64,000 nucleotides of DNA. Source: Sphingopyxis sp. LC81. Its GTDB lineage: Bacteria > Pseudomonadota > Alphaproteobacteria > Sphingomonadales > Sphingomonadaceae. Position 1 is the first letter of the stretch; each line of letters opens with the position of its first letter. Both the position numbers and the translations under genes were made by a program. The notes beneath the pieces are model-generated. The model saw only the letters and a list, made by a program, of their open reading frames with translations, made no database searches and was not told the origin of the DNA. The DNA lies in NCBI RefSeq assembly GCF_000756375.1, contig NZ_JNFD01000011.1, positions 62,001 to 126,000 on the forward strand. The letters run 5' to 3'. Shown here piece after piece: positions 34,482-41,671 of the stretch.

Positions 34482-34637
34482 CAACCCACTCCTTCGGGTG
34501 TCCGCGCGGGCGCGCGGCCCCTATCTTGTTATGCGGGCGATGCTAGCGGCGAAATGCGTCAGGGCAAGCGGACTTGTTCGGGTGGGCGAACCAGCCTTGA
34601 CAGCGGGGCCGTGCAGTCATATTTGGCCCGCCTCTGC

Positions 34638-34711
34638 TGCCCTGTCGTCTAATGGTAAGACTGCGGTTTCTGATACCGCCTATCGAGGTTCGAATCCTCG
34701 CGGGGCATCCA
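34638..34711 (+). tRNA. tRNA-Gln, anticodon CTG
   Basis: A full cloverleaf can be drawn. The acceptor stem is 34638-34644 with 34701-34707, the D stem GTC/GAC, the anticodon stem GCGGT/ACCGC with loop TTCTGAT, and the T arm CGAGG-TTCGAAT-CCTCG. The anticodon CTG (34670-34672) reads CAG (Gln). The discriminator is T34708 and CCA (34709-34711) is encoded in the DNA. Confidence 0.95.
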
Positions 34712-34835
34712 GAGCTTCCTTCAAATCCCGATCGTTGAAGCGTCCGGCAAGTGCCAGGCGGCCTGATTGCGCGCCCGATAAGCCCCGGCTTGTCCGCCGA
34801 TAGATTTTCTTCGCCGCAAAAAGCGGTCTGCCCCG

Positions 34836-34864
34836 TTGACGAATCTAAAATCAATCGATTAAGT
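34836..34864 (+). promoter_or_regulatory. Candidate promoter for TonB receptor 2 / sulfur cluster
   Basis: TTGACG at 34836-34841, then 17 bp, then TTAAGT at 34859-34864. A second -35-like TTGACA lies at 34864-34869. The -10 match is weak. A start point near 34871 would place the inverted repeat at the 5' end of the transcript. Confidence 0.35.
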
Positions 34865-34871
34865 TGACATT

Positions 34872-34900
34872 GTCATTCGGGACTGGTCGAGACGAATGAC
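34872..34900. promoter_or_regulatory. Inverted repeat GTCATTCG-N13-CGAATGAC
   Basis: Perfect 8-bp arms (34872-34879 and 34893-34900) with a 13-nt spacer, directly downstream of the TTGACA at 34864. The arm length and spacing suit either a regulator operator or a 5' RNA hairpin. Binding protein unknown. Confidence 0.4.
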
Positions 34901-35025
34901 GGGCTCTCCCCCTCGACCCGCGGCTTTTGACCGGGAAGCAGCTTGCTCCGCGTTACCAACGGCTAAAGCGCGTGATGCTCGGGCGACATCGCCAGGCATT
35001 GCGTTCCCCCAGAAGGGGTATTGCG

Positions 35026-35052
35026 ATGCGTATGTGTAACAGCATCAACTAG
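35026..35052 (+). CDS. Candidate 8-codon leader peptide MRMCNSIN
   Basis: ATG at 35026 and TAG at 35050-35052 enclose codons for Met-Arg-Met-Cys-Asn-Ser-Ile-Asn. AGAAGGGGTATTGCG upstream gives a ribosome-binding site at good spacing. It lies 322 bp before TonB receptor 2 and the organosulfate genes. A short ORF with Cys at codon 4 in front of sulfur-scavenging genes suggests a ribosome-stalling leader that senses charged tRNA-Cys (inference). I could not identify a clear pair of alternative hairpins or a U-tract terminator after it, so the mechanism is open. It could also be chance, given its length. Confidence 0.4.
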   Translation: MRMCNSIN

Positions 35053-35195
35053 ATCATCGCCGCGCGTTTGTGCGGGGTAGCGGACCGACCGCGCCCTTCT
35101 CGCTCAGCGGCCTTCCATCATCTCCAGCCGCGACTCCTCACGCGAGACGTTGCGGCCTGACGTCCGGCACCCGAGCGCCGGCGTGGGGAAAAATC

Positions 35196-35375
35196 ATGCC
35201 TTTGCTGACCCAATCCGACCTGTCGGATCTGGCTCGCTATCCTGCGTCCCTGCGCAGCGCCGCCCGCGCGCTGTGGGGAGCGGAGCTGGCGGCGTCCCGA
35301 TCCGGCGCGGCGCACCGCGCCACCATTCATCACATCAAAAAGGGGGCGGGATCACCGCCCGGGGACCCAATATAA
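35196..35375 (+). CDS. Small ORF coupled to TonB receptor 2 (59 aa, uncertain)
   Basis: A 59-residue frame from ATG 35196, preceded by GTGGGGAAAAATC. Its TAA overlaps the receptor ATG as TAATG, the arrangement used for translational coupling. The N-terminal part (MPLLTQSDLSDLARYPASL, then RSAARALWGAEL) looks like an amphipathic helix. The C-terminal part (HHIKKGAGSPPGDPI) is unlikely to fold and comes from the hairpin and ribosome-binding site of the receptor. I recognise no family. It could be a real small protein, an upstream ORF whose translation opens the receptor start, or chance. Confidence 0.35.
   Translation: MPLLTQSDLSDLARYPASLRSAARALWGAELAASRSGAAHRATIHHIKKGAGSPPGDPI
35344..35360 (+). 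promoter_or_regulatory. Hairpin next to the receptor ribosome-binding site
   Basis: GGGCGG (35344-35349), loop GATCA, CCGCCC (35355-35360). It is followed directly by GGGGA (35361-35365), the likely Shine-Dalgarno of the receptor ATG at 35375. Ribosomes finishing the small ORF would have to unwind it, which fits translational control. Confidence 0.45.
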
Positions 35376-37819
35376 TGAACCGTTTCTCTCCCGATCATCG
35401 TTTGAAGTTTCTGCTCGGTGCGGCGCTGTTGCTGCCCGCCGCACCGGCCTTTGCCGCCGAAACCACCGCCGAGACCGGCGCCGCCGCCGACGCCGCGGTC
35501 GACGAAGAAGCCGCCGGCGCGGCGGTCGCAGCCGCCTCCGCCGCCTCGTACGACGGCGCCGAGATCATCGTGTCGGCGCGCCGCCGCGACGAAAGCGCGC
35601 AGGATGTGCCGATCGCGCTGTCGGTCGTCGGCGCGTCGCAGCTCGAGCAGACGGGCAATTATACGCTGACGCAGATTCAGCAGATCGTGCCCAGCCTGCA
35701 GGTGTTCAGCTTCAACCCGCGCAACACCAACATCAATATCCGGGGGCTCGGCAGCAATGTCGCGCTGACCAACGACGGGTTAGAGAACGGCGTCGGTTTC
35801 TATGTCGACAATGTCTATTTCGGCCGCGTCGGCCAGTCGCAGTTCGATCTGGTCGACCTGCAGCAGATCGAGGTGCTGCGCGGGCCGCAGGGGACGCTGT
35901 TCGGCAAGAACACGACCTCGGGCGCGATCAACATCAGCTCGCGCAAACCGAGCTTCGACCCCGAATTTTCGGGCGAGGCGACCGTCGGCGACTATGGTTA
36001 TTACCAGCTGCGCGGATCGGCGTCGGGGGCGCTGGTCGACGATCTGCTCGCGGTGCGCGTCAGCGGCTCGGTGACAGAGCGGCGCGGCTTCCTTTACAAC
36101 GACACGCAGAATGAGCGCGCGCAGGATTATTCGAACTGGAGCGTGCGCGGGCAGTTGCTGTTCACCCCGACCGCCGACCTCGAAGTCCGCATCATCGGCG
36201 ACTTTGCGCGGCAGAAGCAGAACCACGTCCTCAACATCTTCGCCGATTATTTCGGCGCCTATGAGAATGGTGCGGCGATCCCGAACAGCTTCGCCGAGCG
36301 TGCGGCGCGGTTCCCGGGTTACAGCTTCCCGGCGATCGATCCTTTCGCGCGGCGCGGCGAGGCGAACAGCCATTATCAGTCGAACATGGACGGCTATGGC
36401 GTGTCGGGGCAGGTCGACTGGAACGTCGGCGCGGCGAAACTGACCTCGATCACCGCCTATCGCTGGTGGGACTGGAACCCCGCCAACGATGGCGATTCGA
36501 CCTCGCTTCCGGTGATCGTCAAGGCGCAGCAGGCGAACCGTCAGCGCCAGTTCAGCCAGGAAATCCGGCTGGCGTCGGACAGTGACGGGCCGATCAACTA
36601 TGTCGTCGGTGCCTATTATTTCTGGCAGGTGATCCGCGGCAAGGGCGCGAGCGCCTATGGCTCCGCCGCCGCGCTGTGGAACCGCCCCGCGACCTCGCCG
36701 ATCCCGCTCGCCGCGTGGGAAGCCGCGCTCAATGGGTTCGAGGCCAACTCGACCTCGGATCCGCGCACCAAAAGCTATGCGCTGTTCGGCCAGCTCGACT
36801 GGAAATTCACCGACCGGCTGACGCTGACCGCGGGGCTGCGCTACACGCACGAAAAGAAGAGCGGATCGTTCAACCAATTCCATGTCGCGGGGACGAACCT
36901 GTCGACCCTGCCTGCGGGATTGGCGGCACAGGCGGCGGCACTCCGCGCGCAGTTCAATCCGGTCACCAGTTACTCGACGGGGTTCAAGGACAATAGCGTA
37001 TCGGGGCTCGCGACGCTGTCGTGGCAATTCTCGGACGATGCGCTCGCCTATGCGACCTATTCGCGCGGGAACAAGTCGGGCGGGCTCAACCTCACCAACT
37101 TGCCCGCGGGGATCGATCCCGACGTCGCACCCGAAAAGGTCGACAGCTACGAGCTCGGCATCAAGTCGCAATGGTTCGACAAGGCGGTGACGCTCAACGT
37201 CGCGGGCTATTGGACCGAAATCAGCGATTATCAGACCGCGATCACCGAGCAGGTGCCGAATACGGTCAACGTCCGCCAATATATCGCGAATATTCCGGGG
37301 GTGCGCTCGCGGGGTGTCGAAGGTGACCTGAGCTATGCGCCGAGCGACCGCGCGAGCTTCTATGCCTCGGTCGCTTATGCCGACACGACGTACAGCGATT
37401 ACCGCACCGCGCCGCAGGCGCCCGAACGGCTCAACCAGGGGGGCATTCAGGACCTGACAGGCGAGCAGCTGCCCGGCGTGCCGAAATTCACTTACACGCT
37501 CGGCGGCGACGTGTCGGCGCCGCTCGGCAATCTCGGCGGGCGCGACCTGTCGATCTATGCGCATGCCGATTATTCGCATCGCTCGTCGTTCAACACTTCG
37601 TCGAGCGACAGCATCTATGCCGATGTGCCCGCCTATGGGATCGCGAACGCGCGCATCGGCTTCAAGACCGACGACGGATTGTTCGACCTGTCGCTCTGGG
37701 CGCGCAACCTGTTCGACAAGGATTATTTCCAGACCTTGTCGGCGCAGAACACTGGCATCGTCACCTCGCTGATCGGCGAACCGCGCACGATCGGCGCGAC
37801 GCTGCGGACGAAGCTGTGA
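35375..37819 (+). CDS. TonB-dependent outer-membrane receptor 2 (sulfur-cluster linked)
   Basis: An 814-residue outer-membrane receptor. A signal peptide spans about 1-27 (LLGAALLLPAAPAFAAE), an Ala/Glu-rich spacer follows (28-58), then the TonB-box-like AEIIVSARRRDESAQDVP (about 61-78) and the plug with IQQIVPSLQVF and IEVLRGPQGTLFGKNTTSG. The barrel ends in GATLRTKL rather than a terminal Phe, an ending seen in related receptors. Start ATG 35375 fits the signal peptide and the GGGGA upstream. Its place in front of two TauD-type dioxygenases and a sulfatase suggests that it imports sulfate esters or sulfonates (inference). Confidence 0.92.
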   Translation: MNRFSPDHRLKFLLGAALLLPAAPAFAAETTAETGAAADAAVDEEAAGAAVAAASAASYDGAEIIVSARRRDESAQDVPIALSVVGASQLEQTGNYTLTQIQQIVPSLQVFSFNPRNTNINIRGLGSNVALTNDGLENGVGFYVDNVYFGRVGQSQFDLVDLQQIEVLRGPQGTLFGKNTTSGAINISSRKPSFDPEFSGEATVGDYGYYQLRGSASGALVDDLLAVRVSGSVTERRGFLYNDTQNERAQDYSNWSVRGQLLFTPTADLEVRIIGDFARQKQNHVLNIFADYFGAYENGAAIPNSFAERAARFPGYSFPAIDPFARRGEANSHYQSNMDGYGVSGQVDWNVGAAKLTSITAYRWWDWNPANDGDSTSLPVIVKAQQANRQRQFSQEIRLASDSDGPINYVVGAYYFWQVIRGKGASAYGSAAALWNRPATSPIPLAAWEAALNGFEANSTSDPRTKSYALFGQLDWKFTDRLTLTAGLRYTHEKKSGSFNQFHVAGTNLSTLPAGLAAQAAALRAQFNPVTSYSTGFKDNSVSGLATLSWQFSDDALAYATYSRGNKSGGLNLTNLPAGIDPDVAPEKVDSYELGIKSQWFDKAVTLNVAGYWTEISDYQTAITEQVPNTVNVRQYIANIPGVRSRGVEGDLSYAPSDRASFYASVAYADTTYSDYRTAPQAPERLNQGGIQDLTGEQLPGVPKFTYTLGGDVSAPLGNLGGRDLSIYAHADYSHRSSFNTSSSDSIYADVPAYGIANARIGFKTDDGLFDLSLWARNLFDKDYFQTLSAQNTGIVTSLIGEPRTIGATLRTKL

Positions 37820-37930
37820 TGGCGGCGTCCACCCCACTCGCGCGTGACCCACGCGCCTGTCCCATTCGACGACCGCCCGCAAAGGCTCTTGCCGGATACC
37901 CCCGCCGTCCAACCCCCAAAGGAGACTGAC

Positions 37931-38884
37931 ATGACGGACCTTCACAACAGCTATGCCAATGCGCGCGACAAGAATATCCCGCTCGAAATCACGCCGGTGA
38001 CCGGCACGATCGGCGCCATCGTCCATGGTGTCGAGCTGTCGGGCGATCTGCCCGCGGCGGTGGTGCAGGCGATCCAGGCAGCGCTCGTGCGGCACAAGGT
38101 GCTTTTCTTTCGCGACCAGCAGCATCTGACCGATCAGGAGCATGAGGATTTTGCCGCGCTGCTCGGCGATCCGGTTGCGCATCCGACGGTGCCCGTCGCC
38201 GAAGGTTCGCGCTATCTGCTCGAGCTCGACAGCCAGGAAGGCTATGCCGCGTCGAGCTGGCACACCGACGTGACCTTCGTCGACGCCTATCCGAAGGCGT
38301 CGATCCTGCGCGCGCTGACGATCCCCGAAGCCGGCGGCGACACCCAGTGGGCGAATGGCGAGACCGCCTATGAGGGCTTGCCCGAAGTGCTGCGCCAGCT
38401 CGTCAACAATCTGTGGGCGACGCACACCAATCTCTATGACTATGCGTCGATCCTGCAATCGGCGCCCGACGGCGAAAGCGCGGCGAAGCGAATCAAGGAG
38501 CATCGGAACGTCTTCGCCTCGACGGTCTATGAGACCGAGCATCCGGTGGTGCGCGTCCATCCGGTGAGCGGCCAGCGCAGCCTGTTGCTCGGTCATTTCG
38601 TCAAGCAGTTCGTGGGGCTGAACGCGGCCGACAGCGCGCGGCTGTTCCAGACGCTGCAGGATCATATCACCAAGCCCGAAAATGTCGTGCGCTGGCGCTG
38701 GCGTGAAGGCGACGTGGCGATCTGGGACAATCAGTCGACCCAGCACCGTGCGACCGCCGACTTCGGCTTGCAGCGCCGGACGCTGCGCCGCGCGACGATT
38801 TCGGGCGAGGTTCCGGTCGGAATCGACGGGCGCCAGAGCCGCACTGTCCGCAAGGAAAAGGCGGTTCAATACGAACCCGCCTGA
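37931..38884 (+). CDS. TauD/TfdA-type Fe(II)/2-oxoglutarate dioxygenase (first copy, AtsK-like)
   Basis: A 317-residue non-heme iron dioxygenase. The family oxidises taurine, other sulfonates or alkyl sulfate esters, releasing sulfite or sulfate. The iron ligands are visible: SSWHTDVTFVDAYPKASIL with H-x-D (about residue 110-113) and the distal His in DNQSTQHRATADF (about 275). The 2-oxoglutarate-binding Arg is in LQRRTLRRATISG. The fairly long form with PVAEGSRYLLELDS resembles the alkylsulfatase AtsK more than taurine TauD. ATG 37931 has CAAAGGAGACTGAC upstream. It lies 111 bp after the receptor and is probably co-transcribed. The exact substrate is inferred. Confidence 0.92.
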   Translation: MTDLHNSYANARDKNIPLEITPVTGTIGAIVHGVELSGDLPAAVVQAIQAALVRHKVLFFRDQQHLTDQEHEDFAALLGDPVAHPTVPVAEGSRYLLELDSQEGYAASSWHTDVTFVDAYPKASILRALTIPEAGGDTQWANGETAYEGLPEVLRQLVNNLWATHTNLYDYASILQSAPDGESAAKRIKEHRNVFASTVYETEHPVVRVHPVSGQRSLLLGHFVKQFVGLNAADSARLFQTLQDHITKPENVVRWRWREGDVAIWDNQSTQHRATADFGLQRRTLRRATISGEVPVGIDGRQSRTVRKEKAVQYEPA

Positions 38885-38945
38885 CGAAATCGGCCGGCGC
38901 TTGTGGTTCTCCTCTCCCTTCCTGTGACTGCGCCGGCCCTGTCTG

Positions 38946-38980
38946 CGGCGCGCCCCGGTTCCATTCGCCCGGGCGCGCCG
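38946..38980 (+). terminator. Strong hairpin between first dioxygenase and sulfatase
   Basis: Perfect 10-bp stem CGGCGCGCCC (38946-38955) with GGGCGCGCCG (38971-38980), 15-nt loop, then ACCTTTTACC. The T-tract is short, so it may be a weak terminator or a processing/attenuation hairpin. It ends 26 bp before the sulfatase ATG. Confidence 0.5.
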
Positions 38981-39006
38981 ACCTTTTACCTTCGAAAGAC
39001 CACCCG

Positions 39007-40668
39007 ATGACCCATGGTTCGCGTTTCGCCCGCTTCCTCCTTGCCGCGCTGATCGGCGCCGCCGCGACGATCGGGTCCGCAGAAACGAAGGAGCGGCGGC
39101 CGAACCTGCTCGTCATCGTCGCCGACGACCTTGGCTATTCGGACCTTGGCGCGTTCGGGGGCGAGATCCGCACGCCCAACCTCGACAAGCTCGCGCTGAA
39201 CGGCATCCGCCTCGCGGGTTTCCACACCGCGCCGACCTGTTCGCCGACGCGCTCGATGCTGCTTTCGGGCACCGACAATCATCGCGCCGGGCTCGGCACG
39301 ATGGCCGAGATGATCCGCCCGAACCAGCAAGGCAAGCCGGGTTACGAGGGCTATTTGCGCAGCGACGTCGCGACGCTCGCCGAGCGGCTGGGCGCCAATG
39401 GCTATCGCACTTTGCTGTCGGGCAAATGGCACCTTGGCCTGACCCCCGAGCAGGATCCGCACGCGCGCGGGTTCGAGCGCAGCTTTGCGCTGCTCCAGGG
39501 CGGGCACAATCATTTCGGCACCGACGCCGACCCCGAAAAGGGCGGGCGGGCAACCTATACCGAACAGGGGAAGCGGCTGACGCGGCTCCCCGCCGATTTC
39601 TATTCGAGCGACACGTTCGCGACGCGGCTGATCGAATTTCTCGGCGAAAAGCCGGCCAACGGCAAGCCCGCGCGCCCCTTTTTCGGCTATCTCGCCTTCA
39701 CCGCGCCGCACTGGCCGCTGCAAGCGCATCCCGAGGACATCGCACGTTACAAGGGACGCTATGACGAAGGGTTCGACGTGCTGCGCGAGCGGCGGTTGGC
39801 GCGGCAGCGCGAGCTGGGGATTCTCGCGCCCGACGTCGCGGCGCACACCCCGCGCAACCGTGACGGCAGCTGGGATTCGCTGACCGCCGGGCAGCAGCGG
39901 CTCGCGGCGCGCAATATGGAAATCTATGCCGCGATGGTCGACCGGCTCGACCAGAATGTCGGTCGCGTGATCGAAACGCTGCGCGCATCGGGCGAGCTCG
40001 ACAACACGGTGATCGTCTTCCTCGCCGACAATGGCGCCGAGGCGCTCGACGTCGAGACCACGGGCGCGCAGATGCTCGCCGCGCCGCTCAAGGGCGCCGA
40101 CAACAGCTTTGCCAATCGCGGCACGGCGGCGTCGTATCTCACTTATGGCGCGGGCTGGGCGCAGGCGGCGACCGCGCCGTCGTGGCTGACCAAGGGCTAT
40201 CAAAGCGAGGGCGGAACGCGCGCGGTCGCGTTCATCAGCGGCGCGGGGATCGCGGCGCGCAAGGGCGCCGAGACGCAATATCTTTCGGTCGCCGACATCG
40301 CGCCGACCCTGCTTGACCTTGCGGGCGCCGATGCCAAGGCGACGCGTGTCGCGGGGCGCGAGGTCGTCCCGATCACAGGGCGGTCGTGGGCCGCCTGGCT
40401 CAAGAACGCCAATGCGCGCGTCTATGATGCGGGCGACGGCGTAGGCGCCGAACTGTTCGGATCGCGCGCCTATCGCCGCGGCGACTGGAAGCTCACCGAT
40501 ATCGGCGACGGCGTCTGGCGCCTGTTCGATATCGCACGCGACCCGGGCGAAACGCGCGACCTGTCGCTCGCCCATCCCGATCAAAAGGCCGAGCTCGCGG
40601 CGGCGTGGGATCGCTATGCGCAGGACGTTGGCGTGATCCTGCCCGACGCCATCCCTTATCGGCCATAG
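39007..40668 (+). CDS. Type I sulfatase (arylsulfatase family), exported
   Basis: A 553-residue sulfatase. A signal peptide spans 1-25 (FLLAALIGAAATIGSAE). Family motifs: LLVIVADDLGYSDLGAFGG with the calcium-binding Asp pair (about residues 36-54), the active-site signature CSPTRSMLLSG (Cys78), which must be converted to formylglycine, GKWHLGL (about 140) and VFLADNGAEAL (about 338). The CxPxR form needs a formylglycine-generating enzyme; none is in this window. It hydrolyses sulfate esters, probably in the periplasm, and frees sulfate. It sits between two TauD-type dioxygenases, consistent with use of organic sulfates as a sulfur source. The ribosome-binding site is weak (GAAAG). Confidence 0.94.
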   Translation: MTHGSRFARFLLAALIGAAATIGSAETKERRPNLLVIVADDLGYSDLGAFGGEIRTPNLDKLALNGIRLAGFHTAPTCSPTRSMLLSGTDNHRAGLGTMAEMIRPNQQGKPGYEGYLRSDVATLAERLGANGYRTLLSGKWHLGLTPEQDPHARGFERSFALLQGGHNHFGTDADPEKGGRATYTEQGKRLTRLPADFYSSDTFATRLIEFLGEKPANGKPARPFFGYLAFTAPHWPLQAHPEDIARYKGRYDEGFDVLRERRLARQRELGILAPDVAAHTPRNRDGSWDSLTAGQQRLAARNMEIYAAMVDRLDQNVGRVIETLRASGELDNTVIVFLADNGAEALDVETTGAQMLAAPLKGADNSFANRGTAASYLTYGAGWAQAATAPSWLTKGYQSEGGTRAVAFISGAGIAARKGAETQYLSVADIAPTLLDLAGADAKATRVAGREVVPITGRSWAAWLKNANARVYDAGDGVGAELFGSRAYRRGDWKLTDIGDGVWRLFDIARDPGETRDLSLAHPDQKAELAAAWDRYAQDVGVILPDAIPYRP

Positions 40669-40777
40669 GTCGCGCATATCATGCGCTTCGGCGCGTTAGG
40701 GCTTGTCAATCATATCAGTTGAGTTACTTTCGCTGTTCCGGGAATATTTCCGAATCGAACGAGCGAAAGGACCGCTT

Positions 40778-41671
40778 ATGGCCACGCAGCTGAACACCCC
40801 CGACCTGTTCGAGACCGCGCGATCGCTCGGCGTTTCGATCTCGCCGTCGACTCCGACGATCGGGGCGGAGATCGGCGGGCTCGATCTCGATCGCCCGCTG
40901 TCGTCCGAAGAGGGTGATCTGCTGCGCGCCGCATGGCTGCGCTTCAAGGTTATCTTCTTCCGCGATCAGGACATCAGCCACGAAAGCCATGTCCGACTCG
41001 GCCGCCTCTTCGGCGAACTCGAAGGGCATCCGGTGATCCCGTCGGTCGAGGGCTATCCCGAAATCCTCAAGATCGAAGGCGTCGAGGGCGTCCAGCTCAC
41101 CGCCGAAACGCTTGGCGCTTTCCAGGCGTATAACAAATGGCACACCGACGTGACCTTCCGCGAGCGGCCGTCGATCGCGTCGATCCTGCGCGCGCGCCAC
41201 CTGCCGCCGCTCGGCGGCGACACGATGTGGGCCGACACCGTCGCCGCTTACGCCGGGCTGCCGCAGCCGGTGAAGGACCGGATCGACGGACTCGAGGCCG
41301 AACATGACATCGTGCGCAGCTTCGGCGGCCGCGTCACCGAGGAAAAGCGCGCGCAACTCGCTCGCGACTTCCCGCCGGTGCGCCATCCCGTCGTGCGCTC
41401 GCATCCCGAAACGGGCGAGAAGATCCTCTACGTCAACTACACCTTCACCAGCCGTATCGTCGGCGTGAGCGAGGAAGACAGCGACAGCCTGCTTCGCTTG
41501 CTGTTCGACCGGATCAAGGTGCCCGAATATCAGGTGCGTTTCCGCTGGACCCCGAACGCGATCGGCATCTGGGACAACCGTTCGACCCAGCATTATGCCG
41601 TCGGCGATTATTGGCCCGAATATCGCGCGCTCGAACGCGTGACGGTGTCGGGCGATGTGGTAACCCGATGA
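40778..41671 (+). CDS. TauD/TfdA-type Fe(II)/2-oxoglutarate dioxygenase (second copy)
   Basis: A 297-residue dioxygenase of the same family as the gene at 37931, but clearly different in sequence. Iron site: NKWHTDVTFRERPSIASIL (H-x-D at about residue 123-125) and DNRSTQHYAVGDYWPEYRAL with the distal His and the 2-oxoglutarate Arg nearby (about 270-288). The opening IGAEIGGLDLDRPLS is typical of TauD. The start at ATG 40778 has GCGAAAGGACCGCTT upstream; a TTG at 40703 would add a non-family tail. Its stop overlaps the next ATG (ATGA). Two non-identical dioxygenases in one cluster suggest a split substrate range. Confidence 0.92.
   Translation: MATQLNTPDLFETARSLGVSISPSTPTIGAEIGGLDLDRPLSSEEGDLLRAAWLRFKVIFFRDQDISHESHVRLGRLFGELEGHPVIPSVEGYPEILKIEGVEGVQLTAETLGAFQAYNKWHTDVTFRERPSIASILRARHLPPLGGDTMWADTVAAYAGLPQPVKDRIDGLEAEHDIVRSFGGRVTEEKRAQLARDFPPVRHPVVRSHPETGEKILYVNYTFTSRIVGVSEEDSDSLLRLLFDRIKVPEYQVRFRWTPNAIGIWDNRSTQHYAVGDYWPEYRALERVTVSGDVVTR

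Larger units (their letters stand above)
34712..35025. other. Upstream control region of the sulfur-type cluster (314 bp, no gene)
   Basis: There is no convincing protein gene between the tRNA and the mini-ORF at 35026. It is less GC-rich around 34836-34900 than its surroundings, with a candidate promoter and an inverted repeat listed separately. A hairpin CCCCC-AGA-AGGGG at about 35006-35019 precedes the mini-ORF. The rest (about 34900-35000) shows nothing I can name. Confidence 0.5.

Noticed and set aside
34638..35025. tRNA-Gln as an integration site for the sulfur cluster
   Set aside because: I found no integrase, no duplicate of the tRNA 3' end in the window and no change in composition across the cluster, so recent integration is not supported.
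34900..35375. SAM-type riboswitch in the sulfur-cluster leader
   Set aside because: No known SAM-I, SAM-II or SAH consensus core could be found by eye; the leader mini-ORF is the better-supported idea.
35780..38869. A 1029-codon open frame on the minus strand across TonB receptor 2 and the first dioxygenase
   Set aside because: It is antisense to two well-supported genes, its translation is Arg-, Asp- and Gly-rich without any family motif, and it is open only because of GC-rich third positions.
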